From: Brassicibacter mesophilus
Lineage (GTDB): Bacteria; Bacillota; Clostridia; Tissierellales; Proteiniboraceae
Length of the DNA: 64,000 nucleotides
Direction: 5' to 3'
NCBI RefSeq assembly: GCF_050433385.1
Contig: NZ_JBNPXI010000015.1
Location: 43,478-107,477, forward strand
Numbering within the stretch: position 1 is the first letter of the stretch; every line of letters starts with the position of its first letter. A program made the translations under genes and the position numbers. Below, in pieces: positions 27,402 to 36,161 of the stretch. The notes under the pieces are model-generated. The model was not told the origin of the DNA. It searched no databases and saw only the letters and a list, made by a program, of their open reading frames with translations.

Positions 27402-28085
27402 ATGAAGTTTAAAGGGCATCAAAAATCATCTTTTATAGATTATCCTGATAAGATATGCACTGTATTATTCACTGGAGGGTGTAATTTTAGATGTCCATTC
27501 TGTCATAATTCTGGGATTGTGTATAATAATGGAGAAGACATATCAGAAGAATATATATTTGAATACCTTTCTAGAAGACATAAGTTGATTGATGCAGTTT
27601 GTATCTCTGGTGGAGAACCTACAATTCATAATGAACTTGTAGAATTTATCAAGAAGGTAAAATCTATGGACTATTTAGTTAAGCTAGATACAAATGGTAC
27701 TAATCCTAAGATTCTCACAATGCTATTGGAACAGAATTTGTTAGATTATATTGCTATGGATATAAAGGCGCCGTTAGAAAAGTATAGTAAAGTAGCAAAT
27801 ATATCTGTTGACATAGATAAAATAAAAGAAAGTATAGATATTATTAAAAGTTCCGATATAGACAATGAATTTAGAACCACAGTGTGTAAAGAGCTTTTAA
27901 GTACTGGGGATATATTAAGTATAGGTGAATATATTAGAGGAGCTAAAAGATATACAATACAAAACTTTAGAGATTCCGATACTGTGCTAGATGGGAAAGG
28001 TAATTTTACAGCATTTAAAGCACATGAATTAAGTGAAATAGAAAGCCATCTTAAAGACTATTTTGATGTTTTAAAAATAAGATAG
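27402..28085 (+). CDS. nrdG: NrdD-activating radical SAM enzyme NrdG
   Basis: 227 residues with the radical SAM cluster motif CNFRCPFC (Cys27, Cys31, Cys34), a CISGGEPT SAM-binding motif near residue 65 and KLDTNGTNP. It generates the glycyl radical on NrdD using SAM. AGAGGTG precedes the ATG. This longer form (227 residues, rather than about 160) is the clostridial NrdG2-type and ends with a domain of unknown detail. In operon with nrdD. Confidence 0.94.
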   Translation: MKFKGHQKSSFIDYPDKICTVLFTGGCNFRCPFCHNSGIVYNNGEDISEEYIFEYLSRRHKLIDAVCISGGEPTIHNELVEFIKKVKSMDYLVKLDTNGTNPKILTMLLEQNLLDYIAMDIKAPLEKYSKVANISVDIDKIKESIDIIKSSDIDNEFRTTVCKELLSTGDILSIGEYIRGAKRYTIQNFRDSDTVLDGKGNFTAFKAHELSEIESHLKDYFDVLKIR

Positions 28086-28112
28086 TACTTTAAAATATAA
28101 AATTAGATCAAA

Positions 28113-28146
28113 AAATACAGGATTGAATAATCCTGTATTTTTTTGT
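28113..28146 (+). terminator. Terminator of nrdDG
   Basis: AAATACAGGATT and AATCCTGTATTT pair perfectly around GAAT and end in TTTTTTTG. Confidence 0.9.
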
Positions 28147-28179
28147 GGGAAAATAATAAAAATATTTAAAAAATTAGTA

Positions 28180-28253
28180 TTGACAAATAAGTTACTTAGG
28201 CATTAAAATTTATTTATCGTTAAAATTATTTTAACGATAAATAAATTTTAATG
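28180..28253 (+). promoter_or_regulatory. MFS/ArsR promoter with 25-bp perfect palindrome
   Basis: TTGACA (28180-28185), 18-base spacer, TAAAAT (28204-28209). A palindrome with perfect 25-base arms (28201-28225 and 28229-28253) and a 3-base centre TTA starts at the -10 box and ends 10 bases before the MFS start codon. Central half-sites ATCGTTAAAAT/TTTTAACGAT look like an ArsR-type operator. The regulator encoded at 29556 is the obvious candidate binder. Confidence 0.75.
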
Positions 28254-28263
28254 GGGGTTCTTT

Positions 28264-29520
28264 ATGGATCGTGCTGCTAGCAAAAAAATTGACTTAAAGG
28301 ATTTAACTGCATATAAGAGTTTTATACAGCTTTTATTGGCAAGCGTTATTTCAAGATTTGGTGATTCTATTGATTCTATAGCTTATTCTCTTATGATTTA
28401 TGAATTAACAGGTTCTACATTGTTATTAGGAACAATTTTTGCTGTAAATGCCATACCAGGTATTGTTCTAAGTCCATTCTCAGGAGTATTAGTTGATCGC
28501 TTTTCTAAGAGAAAAGCTGCAGTGTTTGGCGATATTGGGAGAGCCCTTGTTGTTTCTTTAACTGCATATTTGTATCTAATAGGAAAATTAGAGCCATGGC
28601 ATTTGTTTATTTTTACATTTACTAACTCTACTTTTGAAATATTTGCTAAACCAGCCAAAACATCATTATTGCCTTTAGTACTTCCTAAAGAGCTTTTTTT
28701 AAGTGCTAATTCTTTTACTACATCAACTACTTCATTCGCAGAAATATTAGGGCTTGGAGCTGCAGGATTAATTATTGGGGTATTGGGATACTCAGGAGCA
28801 ATATTTATTGATGGATTGACATTTCTATTATCTGCTGTATTAATATATTTTTTGAAAGTTGAAGAGCCTGAAGTTCATAAAGAGCCGTTGAATATGAATA
28901 ATTATTTTAGTGAATTAAAAGAAGGATTTATATTTGTTAAAAGTCAAAACATAGTGATGATTTCATTGGTGCTATTTGCATTTATTAACTTCTGTCTTTC
29001 ACCAATCAATGTATTACTTCCTGCATATGTAAAGGATGTTTTAAGTTTAGGACCTGATGGATATGGAATTATTGCTATGGGCTTTCCTATTGGTATGATT
29101 TTAGGAGGGTTAGCAGTTGCACAATTTGGCTCAAGATTTAGAAATTCTACTCTTGTTTCAGTAGGATTAGGAGGGGTTGGATTGAGCTATGCTTTATTTA
29201 GTTTACCTGGGTTATTAACTATAGAGTATCCTTTATCAATTATTATAGCTGCAGTATTATTTTTTATAATTGGTTTCTTTTTCCCAGCAGTATCTGCTCC
29301 ATTGAGTTCACATATGCTCTCAAATACACCTAAAGAAATATTAGGTAGAGTTATATCATTAGCAGGAATGATGACTTTAAGCGCTATGCCAATTGGCGGT
29401 GCATTAACAGGATTGGTTTCTGAAACTTTCAGCATAACAAGTATATTTGCTGTAATGGGTATCTTTATAGTAATAGTATCTGTTTTACCTCTTATAAACA
29501 AGGATTTCCGAAATGCATAG
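28264..29520 (+). CDS. MFS transporter (macrolide-efflux/EntS-like)
   Basis: 418 residues in about twelve helices. The N-terminal RFGDSIDSIAYSLMIYELTGS segment and motif A variant GVLVDRFSKRKAAVFGD near residue 75 place it with MFS_3/EntS-like exporters (macrolide or siderophore efflux style). GGGGGT precedes the ATG. The ArsR-like regulator follows 36 bases later and a perfect palindrome covers the promoter, so expression is probably induced by a substrate that releases the repressor. Substrate unknown. Confidence 0.88.
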   Translation: MDRAASKKIDLKDLTAYKSFIQLLLASVISRFGDSIDSIAYSLMIYELTGSTLLLGTIFAVNAIPGIVLSPFSGVLVDRFSKRKAAVFGDIGRALVVSLTAYLYLIGKLEPWHLFIFTFTNSTFEIFAKPAKTSLLPLVLPKELFLSANSFTTSTTSFAEILGLGAAGLIIGVLGYSGAIFIDGLTFLLSAVLIYFLKVEEPEVHKEPLNMNNYFSELKEGFIFVKSQNIVMISLVLFAFINFCLSPINVLLPAYVKDVLSLGPDGYGIIAMGFPIGMILGGLAVAQFGSRFRNSTLVSVGLGGVGLSYALFSLPGLLTIEYPLSIIIAAVLFFIIGFFFPAVSAPLSSHMLSNTPKEILGRVISLAGMMTLSAMPIGGALTGLVSETFSITSIFAVMGIFIVIVSVLPLINKDFRNA

Positions 29521-29555
29521 AAATCTAGTATAATAGAGAGTAGAGGTGATAAATA

Positions 29556-30152
29556 ATGGAGGAACAAAAGATTCTATCTACTCTTGAGGAAATAAGAGCT
29601 TTTTCAGATCCATACAGGCTTCAAATATTAACTCATTTTGAGAATATTGGCAGACCTGCTACAGTTAAGCAGATTGCAGACCTTATGAAGGAAATACCGT
29701 CTAAAGTCCACTATCATGTAAAAAAGATGGAGAAGTATGGTTTGTTACACATAGTACATACAGAAGAAATCAATGGTATAGTTGCGAAATACTATGAACC
29801 TACTGCTGAAGAGTTTATCATCAAACATAAAAAACATGGGAATTGTATTGATAAAGTAGCCTTAAGCGAGGCTGAAAGAGCTATTTCTGTAATATATGAT
29901 GAAAGTAAAAATGTGGTAATAAAACAGTTAGGTCGTATGGCTGAATTAGATAAAGAAAAAGACACCAAAAAGGATTTATATACTGGTGGATTTATGAGTG
30001 ACGAAATTTATTTAACACATGAGGAAGCACAGGAAGTGTCAGAGCTATTAAAAACAGTTAATAAAAAATATGGAAATAGAAAGAAAAATGATAATGAAGA
30101 GGCTATAAAATATCACTTATTTACTGTGATTATGCCTGTTATCGATGAATAA
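29556..30152 (+). CDS. ArsR-type helix-turn-helix regulator
   Basis: 198 residues. Winged helix near residues 8-85: AFSDPYRLQILTHFENI, then ATVKQIADLMKEIPSKVHYHVKKMEKYGLLHIV, typical of the ArsR/HTH_20 group. The C-terminal half (GRMAELDKEKDTKK and following) is a helical effector region as in longer regulators that accompany MFS pumps. There is no visible metal-binding Cys cluster; one Cys only, so it probably senses an organic ligand. AGAGGTGATAA precedes the ATG. Likely repressor of its own operon at 28201-28253. Confidence 0.86.
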   Translation: MEEQKILSTLEEIRAFSDPYRLQILTHFENIGRPATVKQIADLMKEIPSKVHYHVKKMEKYGLLHIVHTEEINGIVAKYYEPTAEEFIIKHKKHGNCIDKVALSEAERAISVIYDESKNVVIKQLGRMAELDKEKDTKKDLYTGGFMSDEIYLTHEEAQEVSELLKTVNKKYGNRKKNDNEEAIKYHLFTVIMPVIDE

Positions 30153-30186
30153 AAAATCTAAATCCGTGTGGATTTAGATTTTTTAT
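30152..30186. terminator. Bidirectional terminator
   Basis: AAAAATCTAAATCC-GTGT-GGATTTAGATTTTTT, covering the stop codons of both convergent genes. Confidence 0.88.
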
Positions 30187-30920
30187 TTGGTAGTATTTAA
30201 GCTATGTTCAGCCTCGAGTGAAAGTATTTTGATAGGACAGTTTTCAATGCATCCTGAACATTTTATGCAATCTTCATGATTGAATTGTTTGCTTGTAGAA
30301 AAATTTGAATGTGGACTTAGTTGTACTGGACATGCTCTAGAACATTTACCACATTTTAAACATTTATCATGATCTGATATCGTGACCTTCTTGTCTGTTA
30401 GCTTGGCAATTCCTATTGCTTTACCAAGTTTATAAGGAAGTTTCTGTATGGTTCCCATAGGGCAGAAGCTGCACCAAGTACGAGGAGATATGAATATGCT
30501 AAGTATACCACCTACTACAGCCACCATCAGAAAGTTTACTGAAAATACTAAGCCAAGTTTATCCCAAAACTGCATAGTACCGTATAATGAAAATACTTTT
30601 GTTAACTTCCTAGTCAAATTAAACCCAAACCATAATAAAAATGCTATAGAAAGAAAATTTGACTTAAAAAATGCTGGTATTTTTTTATTTTTACTAATAG
30701 AACCTAAGAGTGACTCAAATAAACTACTGTGTGGACAGAAGTTACCGCACCAGTATTTACCCTTAAAAATTGGGAGAATAAAAAGTGTTGCCATAATAGG
30801 TATTGCTAATAATCCCAACTTTGGATACCACAGCCCTCCTACTGCTACTATTAGTGTAAAAATCCATCCGTACTTTTTAATAATCTTTGTCTTATCAGTT
30901 TTTGTGAAAATCAATTCCAT
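30183..30920 (-). CDS. NapH/YccM-like membrane ferredoxin protein
   Basis: 245 residues. Four to five transmembrane helices carry two cytosolic motifs CGNFCPH and CSFCPMG typical of NapH/NosR/YccM membrane electron carriers. The C-terminal part binds two [4Fe-4S] clusters (CLKCGKCSRACPV and CIKCSGCIENCPI). It should pass electrons between a membrane pool and cytosolic ferredoxins; the partner is not in the window. The start at 30920 has AAGGAGGT 8 bases upstream; a longer frame from 30977 has none. A CsoR-like operator lies in the promoter, hinting at metal- or sulfur-responsive expression. Confidence 0.87.
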   Translation of the reverse strand: MELIFTKTDKTKIIKKYGWIFTLIVAVGGLWYPKLGLLAIPIMATLFILPIFKGKYWCGNFCPHSSLFESLLGSISKNKKIPAFFKSNFLSIAFLLWFGFNLTRKLTKVFSLYGTMQFWDKLGLVFSVNFLMVAVVGGILSIFISPRTWCSFCPMGTIQKLPYKLGKAIGIAKLTDKKVTISDHDKCLKCGKCSRACPVQLSPHSNFSTSKQFNHEDCIKCSGCIENCPIKILSLEAEHSLNTTK

Positions 30921-30979
30921 GTTAAAATACCTCCTTATTGTGAATACTATTAAATTGACTGAATGGATTATCAGCAAAC

Positions 30980-31031
30980 ATACCCTGAGGGGGTATATTA
31001 CATTATACTAAAGAGGATTGTTTTTTGTCAA
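30980..31031 (-). promoter_or_regulatory. Promoter with CsoR-family-like operator
   Basis: Minus strand: TTGACA (31031-31026), 18-base spacer, TATAAT (31007-31002). ATACCCTGAGGGGGTAT (plus strand 30980-30996) lies on the transcription start; it closely resembles the ATACCC-n-GGGTAT operators of CsoR/CstR repressors (copper or persulfide sensing). No CsoR-type gene is seen in the window. Confidence 0.7.
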
Positions 31032-31055
31032 AAGTTTTTTATAAATTTCTATAAA

Positions 31056-31083
31056 AAAAGCATGTCATGATTTTGACATGCTT
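31056..31083 (-). terminator. Terminator of DUF2935 gene
   Basis: Minus strand AAGCATGTCA...TGACATGCTT followed by TTTTTTAT. Confidence 0.85.
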
Positions 31084-31101
31084 AGATATTATTTATATCG
31101 T

Positions 31102-31914
31102 TTATTTTCTCTCATTTGGTTTTTTACTAATTCCTTTTATTAAGTCTTGTTGTTCTTCTAATTCATGTAAAAATTGCTCTGCTTCCCTTAAAACATGATC
31201 TGCAAGAAGTTCTGGTATTTCACCAAGCAATTTACATTCGCTAGTTAAGTCTTTTGCAGTTTTTTTGAAATCTCTTAGTTTTTGTGTAGCGTCTATAACC
31301 TGTCCAGTAAATCTCTCAATAGTTGGTATTATCATATAAGACGGTGCTATCATTCCTTTGAGATCTACAGCCTGACACCTTAAATCATCGAATAGATCGC
31401 TAAATTCTCTTGACTGTTTTTCAAATAAGCGCTCAGAAGGGTCAAGTAGATGAACTATAAATTTAGAGTGGTCTGCCATAATTCTCGTCCAGAATGCTTG
31501 CTCTGACATAATCTTATAACCAGGAATATCAACTACTCCTGTTTGTAGTTTTTCGAGTTCTCTAGTAAAGTGAATCGCTTCTCTTCTAATATGATCTATT
31601 AATAAAGCATATAGATTTTGAAGAGGAGTTTGGCATGTTAGATTATATTGAAGGATTTCTGTTTTATAATTAATATAGTTTTTATTTAGATATATAGCTT
31701 GATTGTTTAGATTTCTTACTTCTTCTTCAGTAAGTAGTCTTCTCTGATACCATTTTTTTAGTAAAGTGTCATATTGCATTTCAAAATATTTAGCTTTCTG
31801 TATCAATTCGGGTTTTAAGCATGGTAGTCCCATTGCTATAAATATTGCGTGTTCTTTCATGATTCTCAGCCAAAAGAGATTTAACTCTGTTGATTTTGAT
31901 ATATAATTATTCAC
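31102..31914 (-). CDS. DUF2935 family protein (two four-helix repeats)
   Basis: 270 residues, helical, built of two similar halves. Each half has F/W-WxRIMxxHxxF and a DH-LREA/RREAxxF motif: FWLRIMKEHAIF (near 15) with DHIRREAIHFTREL (near 107), then FWTRIMADHSKF (near 142) with DHVLREAEQFLHEL (near 240). The repeated Glu/His pattern suggests a metal-binding ferritin- or hemerythrin-like bundle, which is inference. Start GTG at 31914 with GAGGTG 6 bases upstream; the GTG at 31923 is in that site. Single gene, found often in spore formers; function unknown. Confidence 0.83.
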   Translation of the reverse strand: MNNYISKSTELNLFWLRIMKEHAIFIAMGLPCLKPELIQKAKYFEMQYDTLLKKWYQRRLLTEEEVRNLNNQAIYLNKNYINYKTEILQYNLTCQTPLQNLYALLIDHIRREAIHFTRELEKLQTGVVDIPGYKIMSEQAFWTRIMADHSKFIVHLLDPSERLFEKQSREFSDLFDDLRCQAVDLKGMIAPSYMIIPTIERFTGQVIDATQKLRDFKKTAKDLTSECKLLGEIPELLADHVLREAEQFLHELEEQQDLIKGISKKPNERK

Positions 31915-32131
31915 TACCTTCACCTCGATTTAATAGTTTATAGAAAATAAAATACATTCATATTTTTTCACTTTATACTATGCTATTTAAGTTAATATTG
32001 TTCAAAATCATAGGTATACTTAATTAATTGATTTTTTGTTATTAACTTCATAATTACTTCAAACTTTTAGGGTATATTATAGTTGTATTTTATTAATAGA
32101 AAATAATGTATTATTAAATTGAGGTGATGTC

Positions 32132-32824
32132 ATGGATGAAATAGCTAAGAGTATACTAGTAGTAGATGATGAGGAACAAATTGTTGAAGTAGTGAGTGCA
32201 TATTTACAAAAAGAAGGATATAAAGTCCATAAAGCATATAGCGGGAATGAAGCGCTAAAGCTATTTAGTGATGAAACTATAGATTTTATAATACTTGATT
32301 TGATGCTTCCAGATATTTCTGGAGAAGATATTTGTAAGAGAGTTAGAGCTAAATCTCAGGTACCAATATTAATGTTGACTGCGAAAACCGAGGAAGAGTA
32401 CAGGGTAACTGGACTTTATCTTGGAGCAGATGATTATTTAATTAAACCCTTTAGTCCCAAAGAGCTAGTTGCTAGAGTTAAAACTATTCTTAGACGAGTA
32501 AGTGAAGCAATAATAAAGGCAGATATTATTCAATACAATAACGGAGATTTATTGATTGATATAAATAGTATGGAAGCAGAAAAAAATAATAAAGTAATAG
32601 ATTTGACACCAACTGAGTTTAAGCTGCTATCAATTCTAGCTCAAAATCCAGGAAAAGTATTTAGTAGAGACGAGCTGGTTATAAAAGTTCTTGGATATGA
32701 CTATGACGGTTATGATAGAACTATTGACACACATATTAAAAATATAAGGCACAAGATAAATGACGATAATTATAAATATATAGGAACAGTCTATGGAGTC
32801 GGATATAAATTTATGGGGGATTAA
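32132..32824 (+). CDS. OmpR-family response regulator
   Basis: 230 residues. Receiver domain (residues 7-120) with the acidic pair DDEE near 11-14, phospho-acceptor Asp in IILDLMLPD (about residue 56) and Lys in LIKPFSP; winged-helix DNA-binding domain (about 130-228) ending YIGTVYGVGYKFMG. GAGGTGATGTC precedes the ATG. The histidine kinase gene starts one base after its stop, so they form a two-component system. Targets unknown, possibly the SHOCT gene at 34368. Confidence 0.94.
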   Translation: MDEIAKSILVVDDEEQIVEVVSAYLQKEGYKVHKAYSGNEALKLFSDETIDFIILDLMLPDISGEDICKRVRAKSQVPILMLTAKTEEEYRVTGLYLGADDYLIKPFSPKELVARVKTILRRVSEAIIKADIIQYNNGDLLIDINSMEAEKNNKVIDLTPTEFKLLSILAQNPGKVFSRDELVIKVLGYDYDGYDRTIDTHIKNIRHKINDDNYKYIGTVYGVGYKFMGD

Positions 32825-32825
32825 T

Positions 32826-34244
32826 ATGCCTAAGAAGTTGAAAACTAGAATAATTATGATGATTTTAGGAGCAATAATTATATCGATTGCTTTAGTAAGC
32901 ATTGTGACGAATATTACAATCTTTAGAAAATTTAATTTATATATGAAGGATGAGCAAGCAGAAAGAGTAAAAGATATAGTTGAAATGATTAATAAATCAT
33001 ATTCTGTTGAAAGTGGATGGACCAATAAAGCTTTAAATAATATAAATGCCTCTCCTTTGATAGATGCCTTTGACATTGTTATAAAAGATGAAGATGAAAA
33101 TATTATTTATACCCACTATCAACAGTCAGATATGATAGAAATGCATAATCAAATGATGAGAAGTATGGGACACAGTATGATGGGAGGAATGAGTAATAAT
33201 ATTAGTAGAAATGAAAATACTACAGTAGAGAATTATGACTTAGAGATGAATGGAAAGAGAATAGGAACGCTAGAGATTGGATATGAAGGTCCATTTATTA
33301 TATCTCAAAGAGAAATAGATTTTACAAAAGGCATAAATACTTCTATATTTTATGCTTCTGCAATTGCAATTATTGTGGCCATTTTTATAGGAATTCACAC
33401 TGCTAATATCATGTCAGAGCCTATTCTTAAAATTACGAAGGCAGCCAATGGAATTAGAGAAGGAAGACTAGATACTTCTGTAAATATAAAGAATAAGACT
33501 GAAGAGCTTCAGGAACTGTCAAATTCTATTAACCATCTAGCTAAATCATTGAATGAACAACAAAATCTTAGGAAAAGATTAACTACAGATATATCGCATG
33601 AGCTCAGAACGCCGCTTACAATATTGCAGAGTCATTTTGATGCCTTCAATGATGGCATATGGGAGCCGACTGATGAAAAATTAGATATCTGCAAGAATGA
33701 AGTCGTCAGATTGATTAAGCTTGTAGAGCAGCTGAAATATCTTACTGACATTGAAAACCATAAAATAACACTTGAGTTAGAAGAGTATGACTTATCAAAA
33801 AACATTGATCAGTTAGTAGAAAGTTTTAGATATCAATTTGATATTAAAGGAATTAATTTAAGAAAAAATATAAAAGAAAGTGTTACTGTTGAAGCTGATA
33901 AAGACAAGATAAGTCAAATTATGATAAATATTATTTCAAATGCTTTAAAGTTTACTTATGAACATGGAACAGTTAAAATTGTCCTTAAAGAAAACTATGG
34001 CCAAATTACAATAGATATAATAGATACAGGGATGGGTATATCAAGTACGGATTTACCTTATGTTTTTGAAAGATTGTACAGAGGAGAAAAATCAAGAAAC
34101 AGAAAGACTGGTGGAGCTGGTATTGGACTAACCATAGCTAAGTCTTTAATAGAAGCACATGGTGGAAGTATATCTGTTGATAGTGAAATAGGGAAAGGAA
34201 CAAAATTTTCATTATCAATTCCTCAAAAACAAAAATCTTCATAA
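32826..34244 (+). CDS. Sensor histidine kinase with Met/His-rich sensor loop
   Basis: 472 residues. Helix near 8-30, extracytoplasmic domain, second helix near 172-195, HAMP, phospho-acceptor His258 in DISHELRTPLTIL, and a HATPase domain with N (NIISNALKF), G1 (DTGMGIS) and G2 (GGAGIGLTI) boxes. The sensor domain holds a Met/His-rich stretch around residues 103-122 (MIEMHNQMMRSMGHSMMGGM), reminiscent of copper- or silver-binding Met motifs. GGGGGA precedes the ATG at 32826, preferred over one at 32793 inside the regulator gene. Cognate of the regulator at 32132. Confidence 0.93.
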   Translation: MPKKLKTRIIMMILGAIIISIALVSIVTNITIFRKFNLYMKDEQAERVKDIVEMINKSYSVESGWTNKALNNINASPLIDAFDIVIKDEDENIIYTHYQQSDMIEMHNQMMRSMGHSMMGGMSNNISRNENTTVENYDLEMNGKRIGTLEIGYEGPFIISQREIDFTKGINTSIFYASAIAIIVAIFIGIHTANIMSEPILKITKAANGIREGRLDTSVNIKNKTEELQELSNSINHLAKSLNEQQNLRKRLTTDISHELRTPLTILQSHFDAFNDGIWEPTDEKLDICKNEVVRLIKLVEQLKYLTDIENHKITLELEEYDLSKNIDQLVESFRYQFDIKGINLRKNIKESVTVEADKDKISQIMINIISNALKFTYEHGTVKIVLKENYGQITIDIIDTGMGISSTDLPYVFERLYRGEKSRNRKTGGAGIGLTIAKSLIEAHGGSISVDSEIGKGTKFSLSIPQKQKSS

Positions 34245-34292
34245 TTCCTTCACATATAAACTTTAATATAAAATTATAAATATTATACATGA

Positions 34293-34328
34293 CTCATATG
34301 AAAATTTGGATATGAGCAAACATTTTTT
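34293..34328 (+). terminator. Terminator after two-component genes
   Basis: CTCATAT...ATATGAG hairpin followed, after CAAACA, by TTTTTTTT. Confidence 0.6.
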
Positions 34329-34367
34329 TTATTCATATTTGATGCTGAGAAGAAAGGAGGATTTTTT

Positions 34368-34610
34368 ATGATGAGATTTGGTTACGGAATTGGAGCAGGA
34401 TGCGGAATGTTTGGAGGTGGTTTTATGATGATCATTCCAATATTATTAGGTGTTCTTTTAATATATGTTATACTTAAGGGAGTCAATTCGCATAGTAATG
34501 CTAGATTTTCTTCAAATAGCGTTGCATTAAACATTCTAGATGAAAAACTTGCAAATGGTGAAATAAGTGAAGAAGAATATAACAGAAAGAAGAAAGTACT
34601 AAGAGGATAG
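34368..34610 (+). CDS. SHOCT domain membrane protein
   Basis: 80 residues. A Gly/Met-rich start (MMRFGYGIGAGCGMFGGG), one transmembrane helix (about 19-40), then a C-terminal SHOCT motif ILDEKLANGEISEEEYNRKK (residues 53-72). SHOCT proteins are short and often oligomerise. AGAAAGGAGGA precedes the ATG. It follows the two-component system with its Met-rich sensor, separated by a terminator-like hairpin, and its own N terminus is also Met/Gly-rich, so a metal-related link is conceivable but unproven. Confidence 0.85.
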   Translation: MMRFGYGIGAGCGMFGGGFMMIIPILLGVLLIYVILKGVNSHSNARFSSNSVALNILDEKLANGEISEEEYNRKKKVLRG

Positions 34611-34611
34611 T

Positions 34612-34643
34612 ATTAAAGGTCTAATTCTTATTAGACCTTTAAT
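34612..34643. terminator. Bidirectional terminator
   Basis: ATTAAAGGTCTAAT-TCTT-ATTAGACCTTTAAT, perfect 14-bp stem, with T-tract CATTTTTTG on the plus side. Confidence 0.85.
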
Positions 34644-35346
34644 CATTTTTTGAAACATAAAGCCTTTTATTTTTATCTAGTGTTGCAAGAAAGACTTCAT
34701 TGATAGTGCTTATACCGTACATAGCAAGATTATCAAAGAGCCAATTAATATCTACTCCTTGTGCATGTAAATTTTCTTTTATTAAATTACCATCATTTAT
34801 TATAACTACAGGGAGGTCAATTGGCTTTGCTGTTAAATCCATATCCCTTGGAGTGACGGGTTGATGTGATTCTGACTTCATAACGCTTAAATGACCGTTA
34901 GGCTCTAATATTACATACTTTACTTCTGATAGATTAAAAATATTTTTTAGTCTGAGTTCAGATATTAATATATCTATGTTTACAAAATGTTTCTTCATAT
35001 TCTTTTTAATTATTTTACCATTTTCTATCAATATGACAGGTTTACCATTAAAAAATTCTGCTATGTTTCTATATTTCATAGAAATGATTGATATAATGTA
35101 GTGCCAAAAGAACAAGGTTAGTAATGGTATAATAATATATGTAAAAGAGATTTTACCATCAAGTAAAGGTGCAACGGTAAGAGCTCCTAGTATCCATACA
35201 AGAACAAAATCATATATTGTTAGCTGGTTTATAGCCCTTTTAAATATAAATCTTCCAACAAAATAGACGATAATTCCAACTATAAAAGTTCTAATAACAT
35301 ATCCTATTAGTGATATATCTTTGATTACACCAAAAACATGAGGCAT
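34639..35346 (-). CDS. DUF421 (YetF-like) membrane protein, copy 2
   Basis: 235 residues: three N-terminal transmembrane helices with TIYDFVLVWILGALTV, then a cytosolic YetF/ViaA domain (GKPVILIENGKIIKKNMKKH ... LILEPNGHLSVM-like core). Family proteins of spore formers occur in or near spore membranes; the role is not settled. It lies 4 bases behind its paralogue at 35351, with GGGAGTGAT as ribosome binding site, so the two are co-transcribed and could form a hetero-oligomer. Its stop lies in a bidirectional terminator. Confidence 0.88.
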   Translation of the reverse strand: MPHVFGVIKDISLIGYVIRTFIVGIIVYFVGRFIFKRAINQLTIYDFVLVWILGALTVAPLLDGKISFTYIIIPLLTLFFWHYIISIISMKYRNIAEFFNGKPVILIENGKIIKKNMKKHFVNIDILISELRLKNIFNLSEVKYVILEPNGHLSVMKSESHQPVTPRDMDLTAKPIDLPVVIINDGNLIKENLHAQGVDINWLFDNLAMYGISTINEVFLATLDKNKRLYVSKND

Positions 35347-35350
35347 ATTA

Positions 35351-36055
35351 TCACTCCCACTTGTTTATATATAGCTTTTTATTAGGTGTTATTATACCTA
35401 AATATACTTCATTAAGATTAACTACCTGATTAGCAGCTAGCTGTTCATAGATCCAATCATAGCTAATATTATGATTTTTTAGTATTTTTTCATCAATTCT
35501 ACCTTCATATATCAGTATATGAGATAATTCTTGTTGAGATGGTATAATTCCTAGGTCAGATTTTAGTACAGGTGAAGAGTTTGAATTTATTGCTACGCTA
35601 AAATCACCTATACTTTCAGCTATTAGGTACTCAACATCTTCTAGATTAAAAGCATCTTTTTGTCTTAGTATTGAAAAAACATTGTCTATTGTAAGTTTAG
35701 ATTTATCTAAGTTTTTCCTTATTATCTTTCCTTTGCTTATTAATATCTTACTGTCTTGACCTATAATTCTTGGAGATTTTAGATATAAATATGAAAAGAG
35801 AATATGTATCATTGTATAAATAATAATAATACTAATAGCATCAATTAATCTTGATTCAGGATTAACCATTCTTGCTGCAGCAATGTGACTAACGCCTGCT
35901 GCCATTAAAAAGTTATAAGGGGTTATTATTCCAGGCTGTCTAAAGCCTAGTGTCTTAGCAGAAGCAAAAAGAATAAAATATAAAACAGAAGCTCTAATGA
36001 ATAACTCTAAAATATTTAATTCTTTACTTTTAAAGAAAATAGCATGTAAATCCAT
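35351..36055 (-). CDS. DUF421 (YetF-like) membrane protein, copy 1
   Basis: 234 residues with the same architecture as the following gene: three helices (about 17-95) with YFILFASAKTLGFRQPG and TPYNFLMAAGVSHIAA, then a soluble YetF-type domain with SKGKIIRKNLDKSKLT and VEYLIAESIGDFSVA. Identity between the two is moderate, so the duplication is old. AGGAGG precedes the ATG. Divergent from the TPR gene at 36162. Function of the family is unclear. Confidence 0.88.
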   Translation of the reverse strand: MDLHAIFFKSKELNILELFIRASVLYFILFASAKTLGFRQPGIITPYNFLMAAGVSHIAAARMVNPESRLIDAISIIIIYTMIHILFSYLYLKSPRIIGQDSKILISKGKIIRKNLDKSKLTIDNVFSILRQKDAFNLEDVEYLIAESIGDFSVAINSNSSPVLKSDLGIIPSQQELSHILIYEGRIDEKILKNHNISYDWIYEQLAANQVVNLNEVYLGIITPNKKLYINKWE

Positions 36056-36161
36056 TTTATGTCCTCCTAAACTTATTATTATTAGTTTTACAAATATCCT
36101 AGATTAAATACAAAAATTGTATTATAATAAATTGACATCAAAAATAAGAGGTGTAAGCTTA

